A stretch of DNA of 64,000 nt from Bradyrhizobium elkanii USDA 76 (GCF_023278185.1 NZ_CP066356.1:2472001-2536000); one strand, 5' to 3'; counted from the first letter of the stretch, positions 51,666-61,320 are shown. Numbers and translations are program-made. The notes: generated by a model from the letters alone, not told the origin.

Positions 51666-52172
51666 ATGACGGCACAACGGCAGGAAAGATATGGATCGCG
51701 CCGGGGGATGGCGTTTTTCGGCCTGTTGGCGGGCATTTTGGCGGCCGTCTGGCCCTCTTTGCCTGTCGAGGCCACCACAACCGAGCGCGTGGTGACGAAC
51801 CGCTACTCCGGATTGGCGATCGAGGGATTCGATCCCGTCGCCTATTTCACCGACGCCGCCGCCACCCAGGGGCGGCCGGAATTCGAGGCCGCCGAGAGCG
51901 GCGTGGTCTGGCGTTTCCGCAACGAGGGCAACCGCGCCTCGTTCGTGGCGCATCCGGAAATCTATGGCCCGCAATTCGGCGGCTACGATCCGACCGATCT
52001 GGTGCGGGGCGTCACCTGCGCGGGCAATCCGCGATTCTGGGCCGTGGTCGGGAACAGGCTTTATTTGTTCAACCGGGAACGCAGCCGTGACGCGTTCGCC
52101 GCCGATCCCGCGCGCTTTTTGAAGGAAGCCGCGGCGCGTTGGCCGGAGCTGGAAGACAATCTCGCGCAGTGA
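51666..52172 (+). CDS. YHS domain protein, exported
   Basis: A 168-residue protein. An N-terminal twin-Arg segment (GSRRGMAFFGLLAGILAAV) ends in a likely cleavage near VEA. The YHS domain follows: GLAIEGFDPVAYFTDAA, WRFRNEGNRASFVAHPEIYG and RGVTCAGNPRFWAVV. YHS domains bind metals, often copper, in redox or chaperone proteins; the classical Cys is displaced here. It is divergent from eipA and ends 1 bp from the convergent cysQ end. The start at 51666 (MTAQRQERYGSRR) is preferred to 51648. Confidence 0.85.
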   Translation: MTAQRQERYGSRRGMAFFGLLAGILAAVWPSLPVEATTTERVVTNRYSGLAIEGFDPVAYFTDAAATQGRPEFEAAESGVVWRFRNEGNRASFVAHPEIYGPQFGGYDPTDLVRGVTCAGNPRFWAVVGNRLYLFNRERSRDAFAADPARFLKEAAARWPELEDNLAQ

Positions 52173-53000
52173 TCACGGCGCCGCGGCCGGATCGCCCCAG
52201 GCAATGAATTCCGGCACCAGAAAGTCTTCGCGGCCCAGCCCGAAATGCAACGGGCTTCCCTTCGAATCGGTGACCTTGCCGCCGGCCGCAACGACGACCG
52301 CGTGACCGGCCGCCACATCCCACTCTGATGTCGGCGACAGGCGGGGATAGATGTCGACTTCGCCCTCGGCGACGCGGCCGAATTTGACGGCCGAGCCCAG
52401 CACGGCGCGGACCGCGCCGCCGCGCGCGTCGATGAAGGCTTCGGTGCGCGCATCGCCATGTGAGCGGCTCACTGCCACCGTCCACGGCGCGCCGCGCGGC
52501 GGGCAGGGGCGGGTTTTGATCGGCACCGCCTGCGAAACCGCGCCGCCCTGCAGCGTCAACCGTTCCGCGCCCTTGCCGACGATGCCGCGCCAGATCAGGC
52601 CGAGCGCCGGCGCGCCGATGATGCCGAGCAGCGGCACGCCTTGCGTAACCAGCGCCACATTGACGGTGAATTCATTGCGTCCGGCGACGAACTCCTTGGT
52701 GCCGTCGAGCGGATCGATCAGGAAGAAACTGTCCTTGTAGGGCGGCGTCGCCAGATCGACGCGCTCCTCCGACAGCAGCGACACCTGCGGCGCGAGCCGC
52801 GTCAGGCCTTCGACGATGATGTGGTCGGCGGCGAGATCGGCCTCGGTGACCGGCGACCCGTCGCCTTTGCCGGCAACATTCATCGTCGAACGATTGACCG
52901 CAAGGATCGCCTCGCCGGCGCGGATAACCAGTTCGGTCAGTGATTCGAGCAGCGTCGTGGCGCCCTCGCAGCCGATCAGGGGCGGCTGTGCCTTATTCAT
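52173..53000 (-). CDS. cysQ: 3'(2'),5'-bisphosphate nucleotidase CysQ
   Basis: A 275-residue Mg-dependent phosphatase of the inositol-monophosphatase fold. The metal motifs are SPVTEADLAAD near residue 50, LLSEE, FFLIDPLDGTKEFVAGRNEF (a family hallmark) and SEWDVAAGHAVV. It removes the 3'-phosphate from PAP, which builds up during sulfate assimilation and sulfation. The stop base abuts the YHS gene's stop in convergent orientation. It is divergent from chpT. Confidence 0.92.
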   Translation of the reverse strand: MNKAQPPLIGCEGATTLLESLTELVIRAGEAILAVNRSTMNVAGKGDGSPVTEADLAADHIIVEGLTRLAPQVSLLSEERVDLATPPYKDSFFLIDPLDGTKEFVAGRNEFTVNVALVTQGVPLLGIIGAPALGLIWRGIVGKGAERLTLQGGAVSQAVPIKTRPCPPRGAPWTVAVSRSHGDARTEAFIDARGGAVRAVLGSAVKFGRVAEGEVDIYPRLSPTSEWDVAAGHAVVVAAGGKVTDSKGSPLHFGLGREDFLVPEFIAWGDPAAAP

Positions 53001-53155
53001 GTGCGGGTCTCATATCAGCGGGTCGCATATCCTGTTTGTGTTCCCTTATCAGCCCCGCCGCAAGCTGGCAGCATCCGTCTGCGCGGTGTATCAAGCCGAC
53101 AGGCATGCGTGATTCGCACTCCTCGGTCGGCGTGCGGCTTTCCAGGAAACAATTG

Positions 53156-53803
53156 ATGTCTGGCACTTCGTCTCCCGGTCCCGCTCCCGATGCGCTCGAA
53201 CTCGCGGCGCTGTTGTGCTCGCGGGTCTGTCACGATCTCATCAGTCCGGTCGGCGCTATCGTCAATGGGCTTGAGGTCCTTGACGACAATCCCAAGCCGG
53301 AAGACCGCGACTTCGCGCTCGATCTGATTCGCAAGAGCGCCAAGACCGCTTCGGCGCGGTTGCAGTTCTGCCGGCTGGCGTTCGGCGCGGCCGGTTCCTC
53401 CGGCGCGCAGATCGACCTCGGCGATGCCCAGAACATGGCGAAGGGGCATATCGAGGACGGCAAGGTGACGCTGACCTGGAATTTGCCGCGGCTGCTCCTG
53501 CCCAAGAACCGGGTCAAGCTGCTGCTGAACATGCTGGTCATCGCGCAGCAGACGATCCCGCGCGGCGGCACGCTCACGATCGATCCGGTCGGCGAAGGCG
53601 AGGCCATGAGCTTCCGCATCACGGCTGCGGGCCTCAATGCGCGCGTGCCGCAGAACATCGTCGACCTCCTCAATGGAAGCTCGTCGAACACGGTCGATGC
53701 GCATGCGGTGCAGCCGCACTACACCCGTCTGCTGGCGGAAGCCTGCGGGCTGAAGGTGACGCTCGCGCTCGACGGTGAAAAGGTCATCGTCGTCGCGTCC
53801 TGA
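53156..53803 (+). CDS. chpT: Histidine phosphotransferase ChpT
   Basis: A 215-residue protein with the ChpT start: LAALLCSRVCHDLISPVGAI with the phosphorylated His in CHDLISP, then a degenerate ATPase-like C-terminal half (LLLPKNRVKLLLNMLVIAQQ). ChpT dimers pass phosphate from the hybrid kinase CckA to CtrA and CpdR. The ATG at 53156 has AGGAAAC upstream; the frame is open before it only by chance. A strong hairpin terminator follows. Its partner CtrA is encoded 9 kb away in this window. Confidence 0.9.
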   Translation: MSGTSSPGPAPDALELAALLCSRVCHDLISPVGAIVNGLEVLDDNPKPEDRDFALDLIRKSAKTASARLQFCRLAFGAAGSSGAQIDLGDAQNMAKGHIEDGKVTLTWNLPRLLLPKNRVKLLLNMLVIAQQTIPRGGTLTIDPVGEGEAMSFRITAAGLNARVPQNIVDLLNGSSSNTVDAHAVQPHYTRLLAEACGLKVTLALDGEKVIVVAS

Positions 53804-53842
53804 ACGCGACCGCGCCGACATCATTAATCAAAGGTTACGACC

Positions 53843-53867
53843 GGCCGCGCGATTCGATCGCGCGGCC
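53843..53867 (+). terminator. Hairpin terminator after chpT
   Basis: The stem GGCCGCGCGAT / ATCGCGCGGCC (11 bp, exact) with loop TCG is followed by TTATCTCTTT. It separates chpT from the cheA operon. Confidence 0.8.
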
Positions 53868-54005
53868 TTATCTCTTTGTTGATCCCGTTCCTTTCCATTT
53901 GCTCAACCAAACTTAAACGCTTTGCGGAGAAGCTGACCGGGTTCCCGTCAGGCGCGTCGATGTCGCGCGCCGCAGCGTTTTCGGCGTTTTTCGAAGGTTG
54001 GTTTC

Positions 54006-56714
54006 ATGGACGATCTGTTGCGCGAGTTCCTGACGGAGAGCAGCGAGAGCCTGGATACGGTCGACAACCAGCTGGTGCAGTTCGAGCAGGATCCGAACAA
54101 CGCGAAGATCCTGGATAACATTTTCCGCCTGGTGCACACCATCAAGGGGACCTGCGGCTTCCTCGGGCTGCCGCGGCTCGAGGCGCTGGCGCATGCCGGC
54201 GAGACGTTGATGGGCAAATTCCGCGACGGCATGCCGGTAAAGGCGGAAGCCGTGACGCTGATCCTGTCCTCGATCGACCGCATCAAGGAGATCCTTGGCG
54301 GCCTTGAGGCGACCGAGGCCGAGCCTGAAGGCAACGACCGCGACCTGATCGATCAGCTCGAGGCGATGGTCGAGCACGGCATGGCGGCGATGTCTGCTGC
54401 TGAAGAAGATGTGCCGGTCGTCGAAGCTCCGTCGGTGCAGGCGGCAATGACCGAAGGCACCCTGGTGGTGCAGACGCTGGAGCGTCCGCTGCGTCCGGGC
54501 GAGGTCTCGCTCGACGAGCTCGAGCGCGCCTTCCGCGAGACCGAGACCGAAGTCGCCGCGCCGGCACCGGCCGCCAAGCCCGCCGCGGCGCCCGCCGCCG
54601 AGCCCGCTGAGGCTGTGAAGAAGCCGGCCCGCAAGGCCGCCGGTGAAGATGTCCAGGAAGGCGACAAGATCGCCAACCAGTCGATCCGGGTCAATGTCGA
54701 CACCCTCGAACACCTCATGACCATGGTCTCCGAGCTGGTGCTGACCCGCAACCAGCTGCTGGAGATCTCCCGCCGCAACGAGGACACCGAGTTCAAGGTG
54801 CCGTTGCAGCGGCTCTCCAACGTCACCGCCGAGCTGCAGGAAGGCGTCATGAAGACGCGCATGCAGCCGATCGGCAATGCCTGGCAGAAGCTGCCGCGCA
54901 TCGTTCGCGATCTCTCCGGCGAACTCGGCAAGCAGATCGAGCTCGAGATGCACGGCGCCGACACCGAGCTCGACCGCCAGGTGCTCGACCTGATCAAGGA
55001 TCCGCTGACGCACATGGTGCGCAACTCCGCCGATCATGGGCTCGAGACCACCGCCGAGCGGGTCGCCGCCGGCAAGCCGGAACAGGGCACCATTCGCCTC
55101 TCCGCCTATCACGAGGGCGGCCACATCATCATCTGCATCGCCGACAATGGCCGCGGGCTCAACACCGAGCGGATCAAGGCCAAGGCGCTCCAGAACGGTC
55201 TCGTCACCGAGGCCGAGCTGGAGAAGATGACCGAGGCCCAGATCCACAAGTTCATCTTCGCGCCGGGCTTCTCGACCGCCGCGCAGGTGACCTCGGTGTC
55301 CGGCCGCGGCGTCGGCATGGACGTGGTGCGCACCAATATCGACCAGATCGGCGGCACCATCGACATCAAGAGCGTGGCCGGCGAGGGCGCCTCCGTCACC
55401 ATCAAGATCCCGCTGACCCTGGCGATCGTCTCCGCGCTGATCGTGGAAGCCGGCGGCGACCGTTTTGCGATTCCCCAGTTGTCTGTGGTCGAGCTGGTGC
55501 GGGCCCGCGCCAACTCCGAGCACCGCATCGAGCGGATCAAGGACACCGCGGTCTTGCGGCTGCGCAACAAGCTGCTGCCGCTGATCCACCTCAAGAAGCT
55601 CTTGAAGATCGACGACGGCGCGACCTCCACCGACGCCGAGAACGGCTTCATCGTGGTCACGCAGGTGGGCAGCCAGACCTTCGGCATCGTGGTCGACGGC
55701 GTGTTCCACACCGAGGAGATCGTGGTCAAGCCGATGTCGACCAAGCTGCGGCACATCGACATGTTCTCCGGTAACACCATCCTTGGCGATGGCGCCGTCA
55801 TCATGATCATCGACCCCAATGGCATCGCGAAAGCGCTCGGCGCGTCCGGCTCCTCGGCCCATGACCTGGCCGACGACAGCGCGAGCGCGCACGCCAATAG
55901 CGGCGAGCAGTTGACCTCGCTGCTGGTGTTCCGCGCCGGCTCGAGCCAGCCCAAGGCGGTGCCGCTCGGCCTCGTCACCCGGCTGGAAGAGATCGCAACC
56001 GACAAGATCGAGCTCTCGAACGGCCGCTACATGGTGCAGTACCGCGAGCAGCTGATGCCGCTGGTGCAGATGGCCGGGGTCGAGGTGCAGAACCAGGGCT
56101 CGCAGCCGATCCTGGTGTTCGCCGACGACGGCCGCTCGATGGGGCTCGTGGTCGACGAGATCATCGACATCGTCGAGGAGCGGCTCAACATCGAGGTCGC
56201 GGGCAGCCAGGACGGCATCCTCGGCTCGGCGGTGATCAAGGGCCAGGCCACCGAGGTGATCGACGTCGGCCACTTCCTGCCGATGGCGTTCGCCGACTGG
56301 TTCTCGCGCAAGGAGATGCGCCCGTCGGCCTCGGCGCAGTCGGTGCTGCTGGTCGATGACAGTGCGTTCTTCCGCAACATGCTGGCGCCGGTCTTGAAGG
56401 CCGCCGGCTACAAGGTGCGGACCGCGGGCGGCGCGCAGGAAGGGCTCGCCGCGCTGCGTTCGGGGCAAAGCTTCGACGTCGTGCTGACCGACATCGAGAT
56501 GCCCGAGATGAACGGCTTCGAGTTCGCCGAGAACATCCGCAGCGACCACAACTTCAACCAGCTGCCGATCATCGCGCTGTCGGCGATGGTGTCGCCGGCG
56601 GCGATCGAGCGCGGCCGGCAGGCCGGCTTCCACGACTATGTCGCCAAGTTCGATCGTCCCGGGCTGATCGCGGCGCTGAAAGAGCAGACCGCCGAACTGC
56701 GCCGCGCGGCCTGA
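54006..56714 (+). CDS. cheA: Chemotaxis histidine kinase CheA, hybrid with receiver domain
   Basis: A 902-residue kinase. P1/Hpt at 1-110 has the phospho-His H44 in LVHTIKGTCGFLG. An Ala/Pro linker (about 180-220) precedes dimerisation and ATPase domains: MVRNSADHGLE (N box) and NGRGLN plus GRGVGMDVV (G boxes). Two CheW-like regions follow, at about 460-590 and 635-760. A C-terminal receiver starts SVLLVDDSAFFRN near 778 with D829 in LTDIEMPEMNG. The extra CheW region and receiver are beyond the E. coli type. It phosphorylates CheY and CheB and heads the che operon. Confidence 0.95.
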   Translation: MDDLLREFLTESSESLDTVDNQLVQFEQDPNNAKILDNIFRLVHTIKGTCGFLGLPRLEALAHAGETLMGKFRDGMPVKAEAVTLILSSIDRIKEILGGLEATEAEPEGNDRDLIDQLEAMVEHGMAAMSAAEEDVPVVEAPSVQAAMTEGTLVVQTLERPLRPGEVSLDELERAFRETETEVAAPAPAAKPAAAPAAEPAEAVKKPARKAAGEDVQEGDKIANQSIRVNVDTLEHLMTMVSELVLTRNQLLEISRRNEDTEFKVPLQRLSNVTAELQEGVMKTRMQPIGNAWQKLPRIVRDLSGELGKQIELEMHGADTELDRQVLDLIKDPLTHMVRNSADHGLETTAERVAAGKPEQGTIRLSAYHEGGHIIICIADNGRGLNTERIKAKALQNGLVTEAELEKMTEAQIHKFIFAPGFSTAAQVTSVSGRGVGMDVVRTNIDQIGGTIDIKSVAGEGASVTIKIPLTLAIVSALIVEAGGDRFAIPQLSVVELVRARANSEHRIERIKDTAVLRLRNKLLPLIHLKKLLKIDDGATSTDAENGFIVVTQVGSQTFGIVVDGVFHTEEIVVKPMSTKLRHIDMFSGNTILGDGAVIMIIDPNGIAKALGASGSSAHDLADDSASAHANSGEQLTSLLVFRAGSSQPKAVPLGLVTRLEEIATDKIELSNGRYMVQYREQLMPLVQMAGVEVQNQGSQPILVFADDGRSMGLVVDEIIDIVEERLNIEVAGSQDGILGSAVIKGQATEVIDVGHFLPMAFADWFSRKEMRPSASAQSVLLVDDSAFFRNMLAPVLKAAGYKVRTAGGAQEGLAALRSGQSFDVVLTDIEMPEMNGFEFAENIRSDHNFNQLPIIALSAMVSPAAIERGRQAGFHDYVAKFDRPGLIAALKEQTAELRRAA

Positions 56715-56736
56715 CCGGATGCAAGGAACAGAATTG

Positions 56737-57207
56737 ATGACCAGCAAGACCGAAACCAGTGAAGGCGCGATGGCCGAATACGTCACCGCCGTGATCGGCG
56801 GCCAGCTGTTCGGGCTGCCGATCTCGCGGGTGCAGGACGTGTTCATGCCGGAGCGGCTGACGCGGGTGCCGCTGGCCTCCAGCGAGATCGCCGGCGTGCT
56901 CAATCTGCGCGGCCGCATCGTCACCGTGGTCGACATGCGCGCCCGGCTCGGGCTGCCGAAGGCCGACGACGGCCAGTTGCCGATGGCGGTCGGCGTCGAC
57001 CAGCGCGGCGAATCCTATGGCCTGTTGATCGACCAGATCGGCGAGGTGCTGCGGCTGCCCGACGACAGCCGCGAGGACAATCCGGTCAACCTCGATCCCC
57101 GCATGGCCAAGCTCGCCGGCGGCGTCCACCGCCTCGACGGCCAGCTCATGGTCGTCCTCGATGTCGATCGCGTGCTCGAACTGGTGCCCGATGCCAAAGC
57201 GGCGTGA
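56737..57207 (+). CDS. cheW: Chemotaxis coupling protein CheW
   Basis: A 156-residue CheW-fold protein: YVTAVIGGQLFGLPISRVQD, then GVLNLRGRIVTVVDMRARLG and a C-terminal VLDVDRVLELV. It links receptors to CheA. I take the ATG at 56737 because AAGGAA lies about 9 bp upstream; an ATG at 56719 is possible. It starts 22 bp after cheA. Confidence 0.93.
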   Translation: MTSKTETSEGAMAEYVTAVIGGQLFGLPISRVQDVFMPERLTRVPLASSEIAGVLNLRGRIVTVVDMRARLGLPKADDGQLPMAVGVDQRGESYGLLIDQIGEVLRLPDDSREDNPVNLDPRMAKLAGGVHRLDGQLMVVLDVDRVLELVPDAKAA

Positions 57208-57270
57208 ACAGGGCCGCCCGAACTGAAGAACTGAAACATCCCACCGGGGATGAGGAAGTAGAGGTCGCAG

Positions 57271-57636
57271 ATGAGAACCTGTCTTGTTGTCGATGACTCA
57301 AGCGTCATTCGCAAGGTCGCCCGCCGCATCCTGGAAGGGCTCGATTTCCAGATCGTCGAGGCCGAGGACGGCGCCAAGGCGCTCGAGGCCTGTAAGCGCG
57401 CGATGCCGGAAGCCGTGCTGCTCGACTGGAACATGCCGGTCATGGACGGCTACGAGTTTCTCGGCAATCTCCGCCGCATGCCCGGCGGCGATCAGCCCAA
57501 GGTCGTGTTCTGCACCACCGAGAATGACGTCGCGCATATCGCACGCGCGCTGCATGCCGGTGCCAACGAGTACATCATGAAGCCGTTCGACCGGGACATC
57601 GTCACCGCGAAGTTCCAGGAAGTCGGACTCATTTAG
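57271..57636 (+). CDS. cheY: Chemotaxis response regulator CheY
   Basis: A 121-residue single receiver domain. The acid pocket is in CLVVDDS, the phospho-Asp is D52 in VLLDWNMPVMDG and the Lys is in YIMKPFDRD. It is phosphorylated by CheA and acts at the flagellar motor switch. No other cheY is seen in this operon. GAGGAAG lies upstream of the start. Confidence 0.93.
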   Translation: MRTCLVVDDSSVIRKVARRILEGLDFQIVEAEDGAKALEACKRAMPEAVLLDWNMPVMDGYEFLGNLRRMPGGDQPKVVFCTTENDVAHIARALHAGANEYIMKPFDRDIVTAKFQEVGLI

Positions 57637-57711
57637 GTCTACGTTCGGTCCGGCGGCAGAAGCCTTCGGCTCAACGGTTGTTGTGCGTCGTGTTGCGTCG
57701 CTGGTGAAGTC

Positions 57712-58878
57712 ATGAGTGTTGCGTTGACAAGTACTGCGGTCCCGACATCGACCCGTTCCGACAAGGTGCGGGTGATGGTGGTCGACGATTCCGTGGTGAT
57801 CCGCGGGATGATCTCGCGCTGGATCGGCGTCGAGCCCGACATGGAGGTCGTCGCCTCGCTGCGTACCGGCCTCGACGCCGTCAACCAGCTCGAGCGCATC
57901 AACCCCGATGTCGCGGTGCTCGATATCGAGATGCCCGACCTCGACGGCATCTCGGCGCTACCGCAGCTGCTGGCAAAGAAGCGCGATCTCGTCGTCATCA
58001 TGGCCTCCACGCTGACCCGCCGCAACGCGGAGATCAGCCTGAAGGCACTCTCGCTCGGTGCGTCCGACTACATTCCGAAGCCGGAAAGCACGCGCGAGGC
58101 CACCGCCGCGGAAACCTTCCGCCATGACCTGATCCAGAAGATCCGTCACCTCGGCGCCAAGGCGCGGCGCAGCCCGGTGCATACGACGGCAAGCCCGCCG
58201 CTTGCGCCCGGTCATGACAGACCGCGTCCGCTGGCTCCCGCTGCCGCGCACCCGGCGCCGGCCCAGGCCACGCGCCGTTCGTTCGGCCTGCTGCCGCCCA
58301 AGGTGCTGCTGGTCGGCTCGTCGACCGGCGGACCGCAGGCGCTGATGACGCTGGTCGCCGAGATCGGTCCGGTGATCGATCGCTTCCCGGTGCTGATCAC
58401 CCAGCACATGCCGCCGACCTTCACGACTATTCTCGCCGAGCATCTGGCGCGCACCAGCAAGCGGCCGGCGCATGAGGGGATCGACGGCGAGAGCATCAAG
58501 CCGGGCCAGATCTATCTGGCGCCGGGCGGGCGCCACATGCGCATCGCGCGCCACGGCGTCGATGCCACGATCGCGCTCGACGACGGGCCGCCGGTCAATT
58601 TCTGCAAGCCCGCGGTGGATCCGATGTTCACCTCCGCGATCGATGTCTGGCAGGGCAGCATCATGTCGGTGATCCTGACCGGCATGGGCTCCGACGGCAT
58701 GCGCGGCGGCAAGGACATCGTCGCCGCCGGCGGCAGCGTGATCGCCCAGGACGAAGCAACCAGCGTGGTGTGGGGCATGCCCGGTGCCGCGGTCAATGCC
58801 GGCATCTGCGCCGCGGTGCTGCCGCTCAACCAGATCGCACCGAAGCTTGTTCGGGTATTTGCGGGAGACCGTTCGTGA
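57712..58878 (+). CDS. cheB: Chemotaxis protein-glutamate methylesterase CheB
   Basis: A 388-residue two-domain protein: a receiver ([13 protein letters not shown], phospho-Asp in [14 protein letters not shown]) and a methylesterase with the catalytic Ser in [14 protein letters not shown], His in ITQHMPPTF and Asp in TGMGSDGM. An Ala/Pro linker joins them near residue 165-190. It removes methyl groups from receptors during adaptation. Its stop overlaps the cheR GTG start by 4 bp. Confidence 0.95.
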   Translation: MSVALTSTAVPTSTRSDKVRVMVVDDSVVIRGMISRWIGVEPDMEVVASLRTGLDAVNQLERINPDVAVLDIEMPDLDGISALPQLLAKKRDLVVIMASTLTRRNAEISLKALSLGASDYIPKPESTREATAAETFRHDLIQKIRHLGAKARRSPVHTTASPPLAPGHDRPRPLAPAAAHPAPAQATRRSFGLLPPKVLLVGSSTGGPQALMTLVAEIGPVIDRFPVLITQHMPPTFTTILAEHLARTSKRPAHEGIDGESIKPGQIYLAPGGRHMRIARHGVDATIALDDGPPVNFCKPAVDPMFTSAIDVWQGSIMSVILTGMGSDGMRGGKDIVAAGGSVIAQDEATSVVWGMPGAAVNAGICAAVLPLNQIAPKLVRVFAGDRS

Positions 58879-59747
58879 CGCCGCTGGATTACGAGTATCT
58901 GCGCAAGCTGCTGAAGGAGCGTTCCGGCCTCGATCTCTCCGCCGACAAGCAATATCTCGTCGAGAGCCGCCTGCTGCCCCTGGCGCGCAGGTCGAATCTC
59001 GCCGGGATTCCCGAGCTGGTGCAGCGGATGAAGGGTGGCGCCGAGCTGCTGACATCGGAGGTGGTCGAAGCGATGACCACCAACGAGACCTTCTTCTTTC
59101 GCGACAAGATCCCGTTCGACCATCTGAAGGAAGCGGTGCTGCCCGCGCTCGCGCAGGCGCGCGCGGCGCGCCGCAGCTTGCGCATCTGGTGCGCGGCGTC
59201 GTCGACCGGGCAGGAGCCGTATTCGATCGCGATGCTGCTGAAGGAGATGACTGCGCTGTTTGCCGGCTGGCGCATCGAGATCGTCGCCACCGACCTGTCG
59301 CAGGCGGTGCTCGAAAAGGCCAAGGCCGGCCTGTTCAGCCAGTTCGAGGTGCAGCGCGGCCTGCCGATCCAGCTGCTGGTCAAGTATTTCGTGCAGAAGG
59401 GCGAGCTTTGGCAGCTGAACGCCGATATCCGCGGGATGGTGCAGCATCGCCAGCTCAATCTGTTGCAGGACGTCTCGCATCTCGGCACCTTCGACGTGAT
59501 CTTCTGCCGCAACGTGCTGATCTATTTCGATCAGCAGACCAAGGCCGGTGTCTTCGGCAAGGTGGCCCGGATGCTCGAGCCCGACGGCGTGCTGGCGCTT
59601 GGCGCTGCGGAATCCGTGGTCGGCATCACCAACCTGTTCAGGCCCTATCCCGAGCGGCGCGGGCTGTATCAGCCGAACACTGCGCCAGTCGCGCGCGCCG
59701 GCGCCGCGCTGCATGTGCTGAAGGCGGTCGCGTCCGCTGCGCGGTGA
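58875..59747 (+). CDS. cheR: Chemotaxis methyltransferase CheR
   Basis: A 290-residue receptor methyltransferase: the N-terminal helical domain ([20 protein letters not shown]), then [11 protein letters not shown] and the SAM site [19 protein letters not shown], with [13 protein letters not shown] later. It uses SAM to methylate Glu residues on chemoreceptors. The start is GTG at 58875, overlapping cheB by 4 bp (GTGA) and matching the family N-terminus. It is the last gene of the operon. Confidence 0.95.
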   Translation: MTPLDYEYLRKLLKERSGLDLSADKQYLVESRLLPLARRSNLAGIPELVQRMKGGAELLTSEVVEAMTTNETFFFRDKIPFDHLKEAVLPALAQARAARRSLRIWCAASSTGQEPYSIAMLLKEMTALFAGWRIEIVATDLSQAVLEKAKAGLFSQFEVQRGLPIQLLVKYFVQKGELWQLNADIRGMVQHRQLNLLQDVSHLGTFDVIFCRNVLIYFDQQTKAGVFGKVARMLEPDGVLALGAAESVVGITNLFRPYPERRGLYQPNTAPVARAGAALHVLKAVASAAR

Positions 59748-59779
59748 GTGCGTTTCCTGAACGATCGTCAATTGTTCGT

Positions 59780-59885
59780 CCGTCATCCTGAGCGCGCTCT
59801 TGCGCACGTCTCGAAGGATGCACGGCCACCAGCCGGGCCGTCGATCCTTCGAGACGCCGCTTCGCGGCTCCTCACGATGACGGGG
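59780..59885. repeat. Palindromic intergenic repeat, family A, copy 4
   Basis: CCGTCATCCTGAGCGCG at the left and CTCACGATGACGGGG at the right, with CTCGAAGGATGCACGGCC and CGATCCTTCGAGACGCC inside. It lies between the convergent cheR and GSP-synthase-like genes and probably takes the place of a terminator. Confidence 0.82.
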
Positions 59886-59910
59886 TTGAAAGCGCAACCG
59901 CGTCAACGCG

Positions 59911-61068
59911 CTACAAAATCGCGTGCGGCAGGAAGCGCGAGGTGTTGCCGGTGATCGGATTCTCGTCTTCCCGAATCGACAGTCCGCAGGGCGTGCCGTC
60001 GACCAGCCAGCTGCCGAGCACCGGGTACTGCCCGGAAAAATTCGGCAGCGGCGCCAGTGCCTGGCGGATGAAGCCCTCGGTGCCGTAGGGGCCTTGCTCG
60101 GCGATCAGCGTGACGCCGGCGCTGACCAGCTCGACATTGGCGCCCTCGCGCGAATAGATCGGCTTGCGCACGAACGAAGTGCCGAGCTGGGCGGCCTGCG
60201 GATCGTCCTCGAAATAGGCCGGCAGCAGATTGGGGTGGTTCGGGAACATCTCCCAGAGCAGCGGCAGGATGCCCTTGTTGGAGAGGATCGCCTTCCATGG
60301 CGGCTCGATCCACTGCGTCGGCGCGCTCGAGAGATTCTTGCCGAACGCGTCGTGGAACATCCATTCCCATGGATAGAGCTTGAACGCGAGCGCGATCGGG
60401 CGTTCGTCGAGGTCGACGAACTGACCGTCGTCGCGCAGTCCGATCTCTTCGATGTCGAGCAGCGTGGTCTTCAGCCCGGCCTGCGCCGCGGTGTCCTTGA
60501 GATAGGCGAGCGTGCCGGCGTCCTCGGGATTTCCGGTCAGTCCGGTGAGATGCAGCGGGTGGGTCGCGCCGATCCTCTTCCAGGCCTCGATCAGCCGGTC
60601 GTGGATCGAGTTGAACTGGTCGGCGCGCTTCGGGATGATGTTGCGTTGGATCGCCTGTTCGAGCCAGGTCCATTGAAACACCGCGGCCTCGAAGATCGAG
60701 GTCGGCGTGTCGGCATTGTATTCGAGCAGCTTGGCCGGGCCGCGGGCGTCGAAGGTGAGATCGAGGCGGCCGTACAGGCTCGGATTCTTGCGGCGCCAGC
60801 TTGCCGCGATCAGATCCCAGAACGCATCCGGTATCTTCAGCCGGCGCAGATAGCGCTCGTCCCTGACCGCGCGTCCGGCGAGCTCGAGGCACATCGCGTC
60901 GATCTCGCCGGTCGGCGCCTCGATCGAACGCTCGATTTCGTCCAGCGTGAAGGCGTAATAGGCGCGCTCGTCCCAGTACCGTTCGCCGTCGATGGTGTGG
61001 AAGGTGAAGCCGGCGTTCTCGGCAGTCGTCCGCCAATCGTCGCGTTCGGGACATGCGATGCGTTGCAT
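59911..61068 (-). CDS. Glutathionylspermidine synthase-like ATP-grasp protein
   Basis: A 385-residue protein of the GSP_synth family (C-terminal synthetase domain of E. coli Gsp, like YgiC/YjfC). Marks are LLEYNADTPTSIFEAAVFQW, WEMFPNHPNLLPAYF, SFVRKPIYSREGANV and the end TGNTSRFLPHAIL. Family members ligate a peptide or amine with ATP; the YgiC type does not make glutathionylspermidine in the tested case, so the product is open. It is the last gene of a minus-strand cluster with DUF350 and YgiB-like genes, a combination also known as yjfL-yjfM-yjfC in E. coli. Confidence 0.9.
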   Translation of the reverse strand: MQRIACPERDDWRTTAENAGFTFHTIDGERYWDERAYYAFTLDEIERSIEAPTGEIDAMCLELAGRAVRDERYLRRLKIPDAFWDLIAASWRRKNPSLYGRLDLTFDARGPAKLLEYNADTPTSIFEAAVFQWTWLEQAIQRNIIPKRADQFNSIHDRLIEAWKRIGATHPLHLTGLTGNPEDAGTLAYLKDTAAQAGLKTTLLDIEEIGLRDDGQFVDLDERPIALAFKLYPWEWMFHDAFGKNLSSAPTQWIEPPWKAILSNKGILPLLWEMFPNHPNLLPAYFEDDPQAAQLGTSFVRKPIYSREGANVELVSAGVTLIAEQGPYGTEGFIRQALAPLPNFSGQYPVLGSWLVDGTPCGLSIREDENPITGNTSRFLPHAIL

Positions 61069-61101
61069 GAGGGAAAACCGTGCTCGCTCGTCAGCCTGGT
61101 G

Positions 61102-61320
61102 TCAGCTTCCGCCATGCGACGGATCGTCATCGCCGTAGCGCGCGATGGTGCGCGGCGCGCCGCCGAAGCCGCCGGAGGGTGACCGTTCCGCCGATTTTCC
61201 CTTTGTTCCGTGTCCTGCATGGTGGTCGCTGCGGGCATGGCTTGGCGTCGGGCCGATCGACGCCGCGCCGATCGCGATACTTCCCATCAATTTCAGCCAT
61301 ACGCGGCGCGAGCGTTTCAT
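61102..61320 (-). CDS. Small protein with a Tat-type leader (72 aa)
   Basis: A 72-residue frame. The leader MKRSRRVWLKLMGSIAIGAA has SRRVWLK, close to the twin-arginine consensus, then a hydrophobic core and SHA as a cleavage site. The mature peptide is short, hydrophilic and Gly/His/Ser-rich (GHGTKGKSAERSPSGGFGG). It lies 33 bp upstream of the GSP-synthase-like gene on the same strand. The GGFGG end is like the C-terminus of its YgiB-like neighbour. No family known. Confidence 0.6.
   Translation of the reverse strand: MKRSRRVWLKLMGSIAIGAASIGPTPSHARSDHHAGHGTKGKSAERSPSGGFGGAPRTIARYGDDDPSHGGS

Noticed and set aside
53913..56936. Very long minus-strand open frame (over 1000 codons) opposite cheA and cheW
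   Set aside because: It mirrors the codon pattern of cheA, has a composition rich in Asp, His and Arg with no domain, and has no start signal. In high-GC DNA such antisense frames are common.
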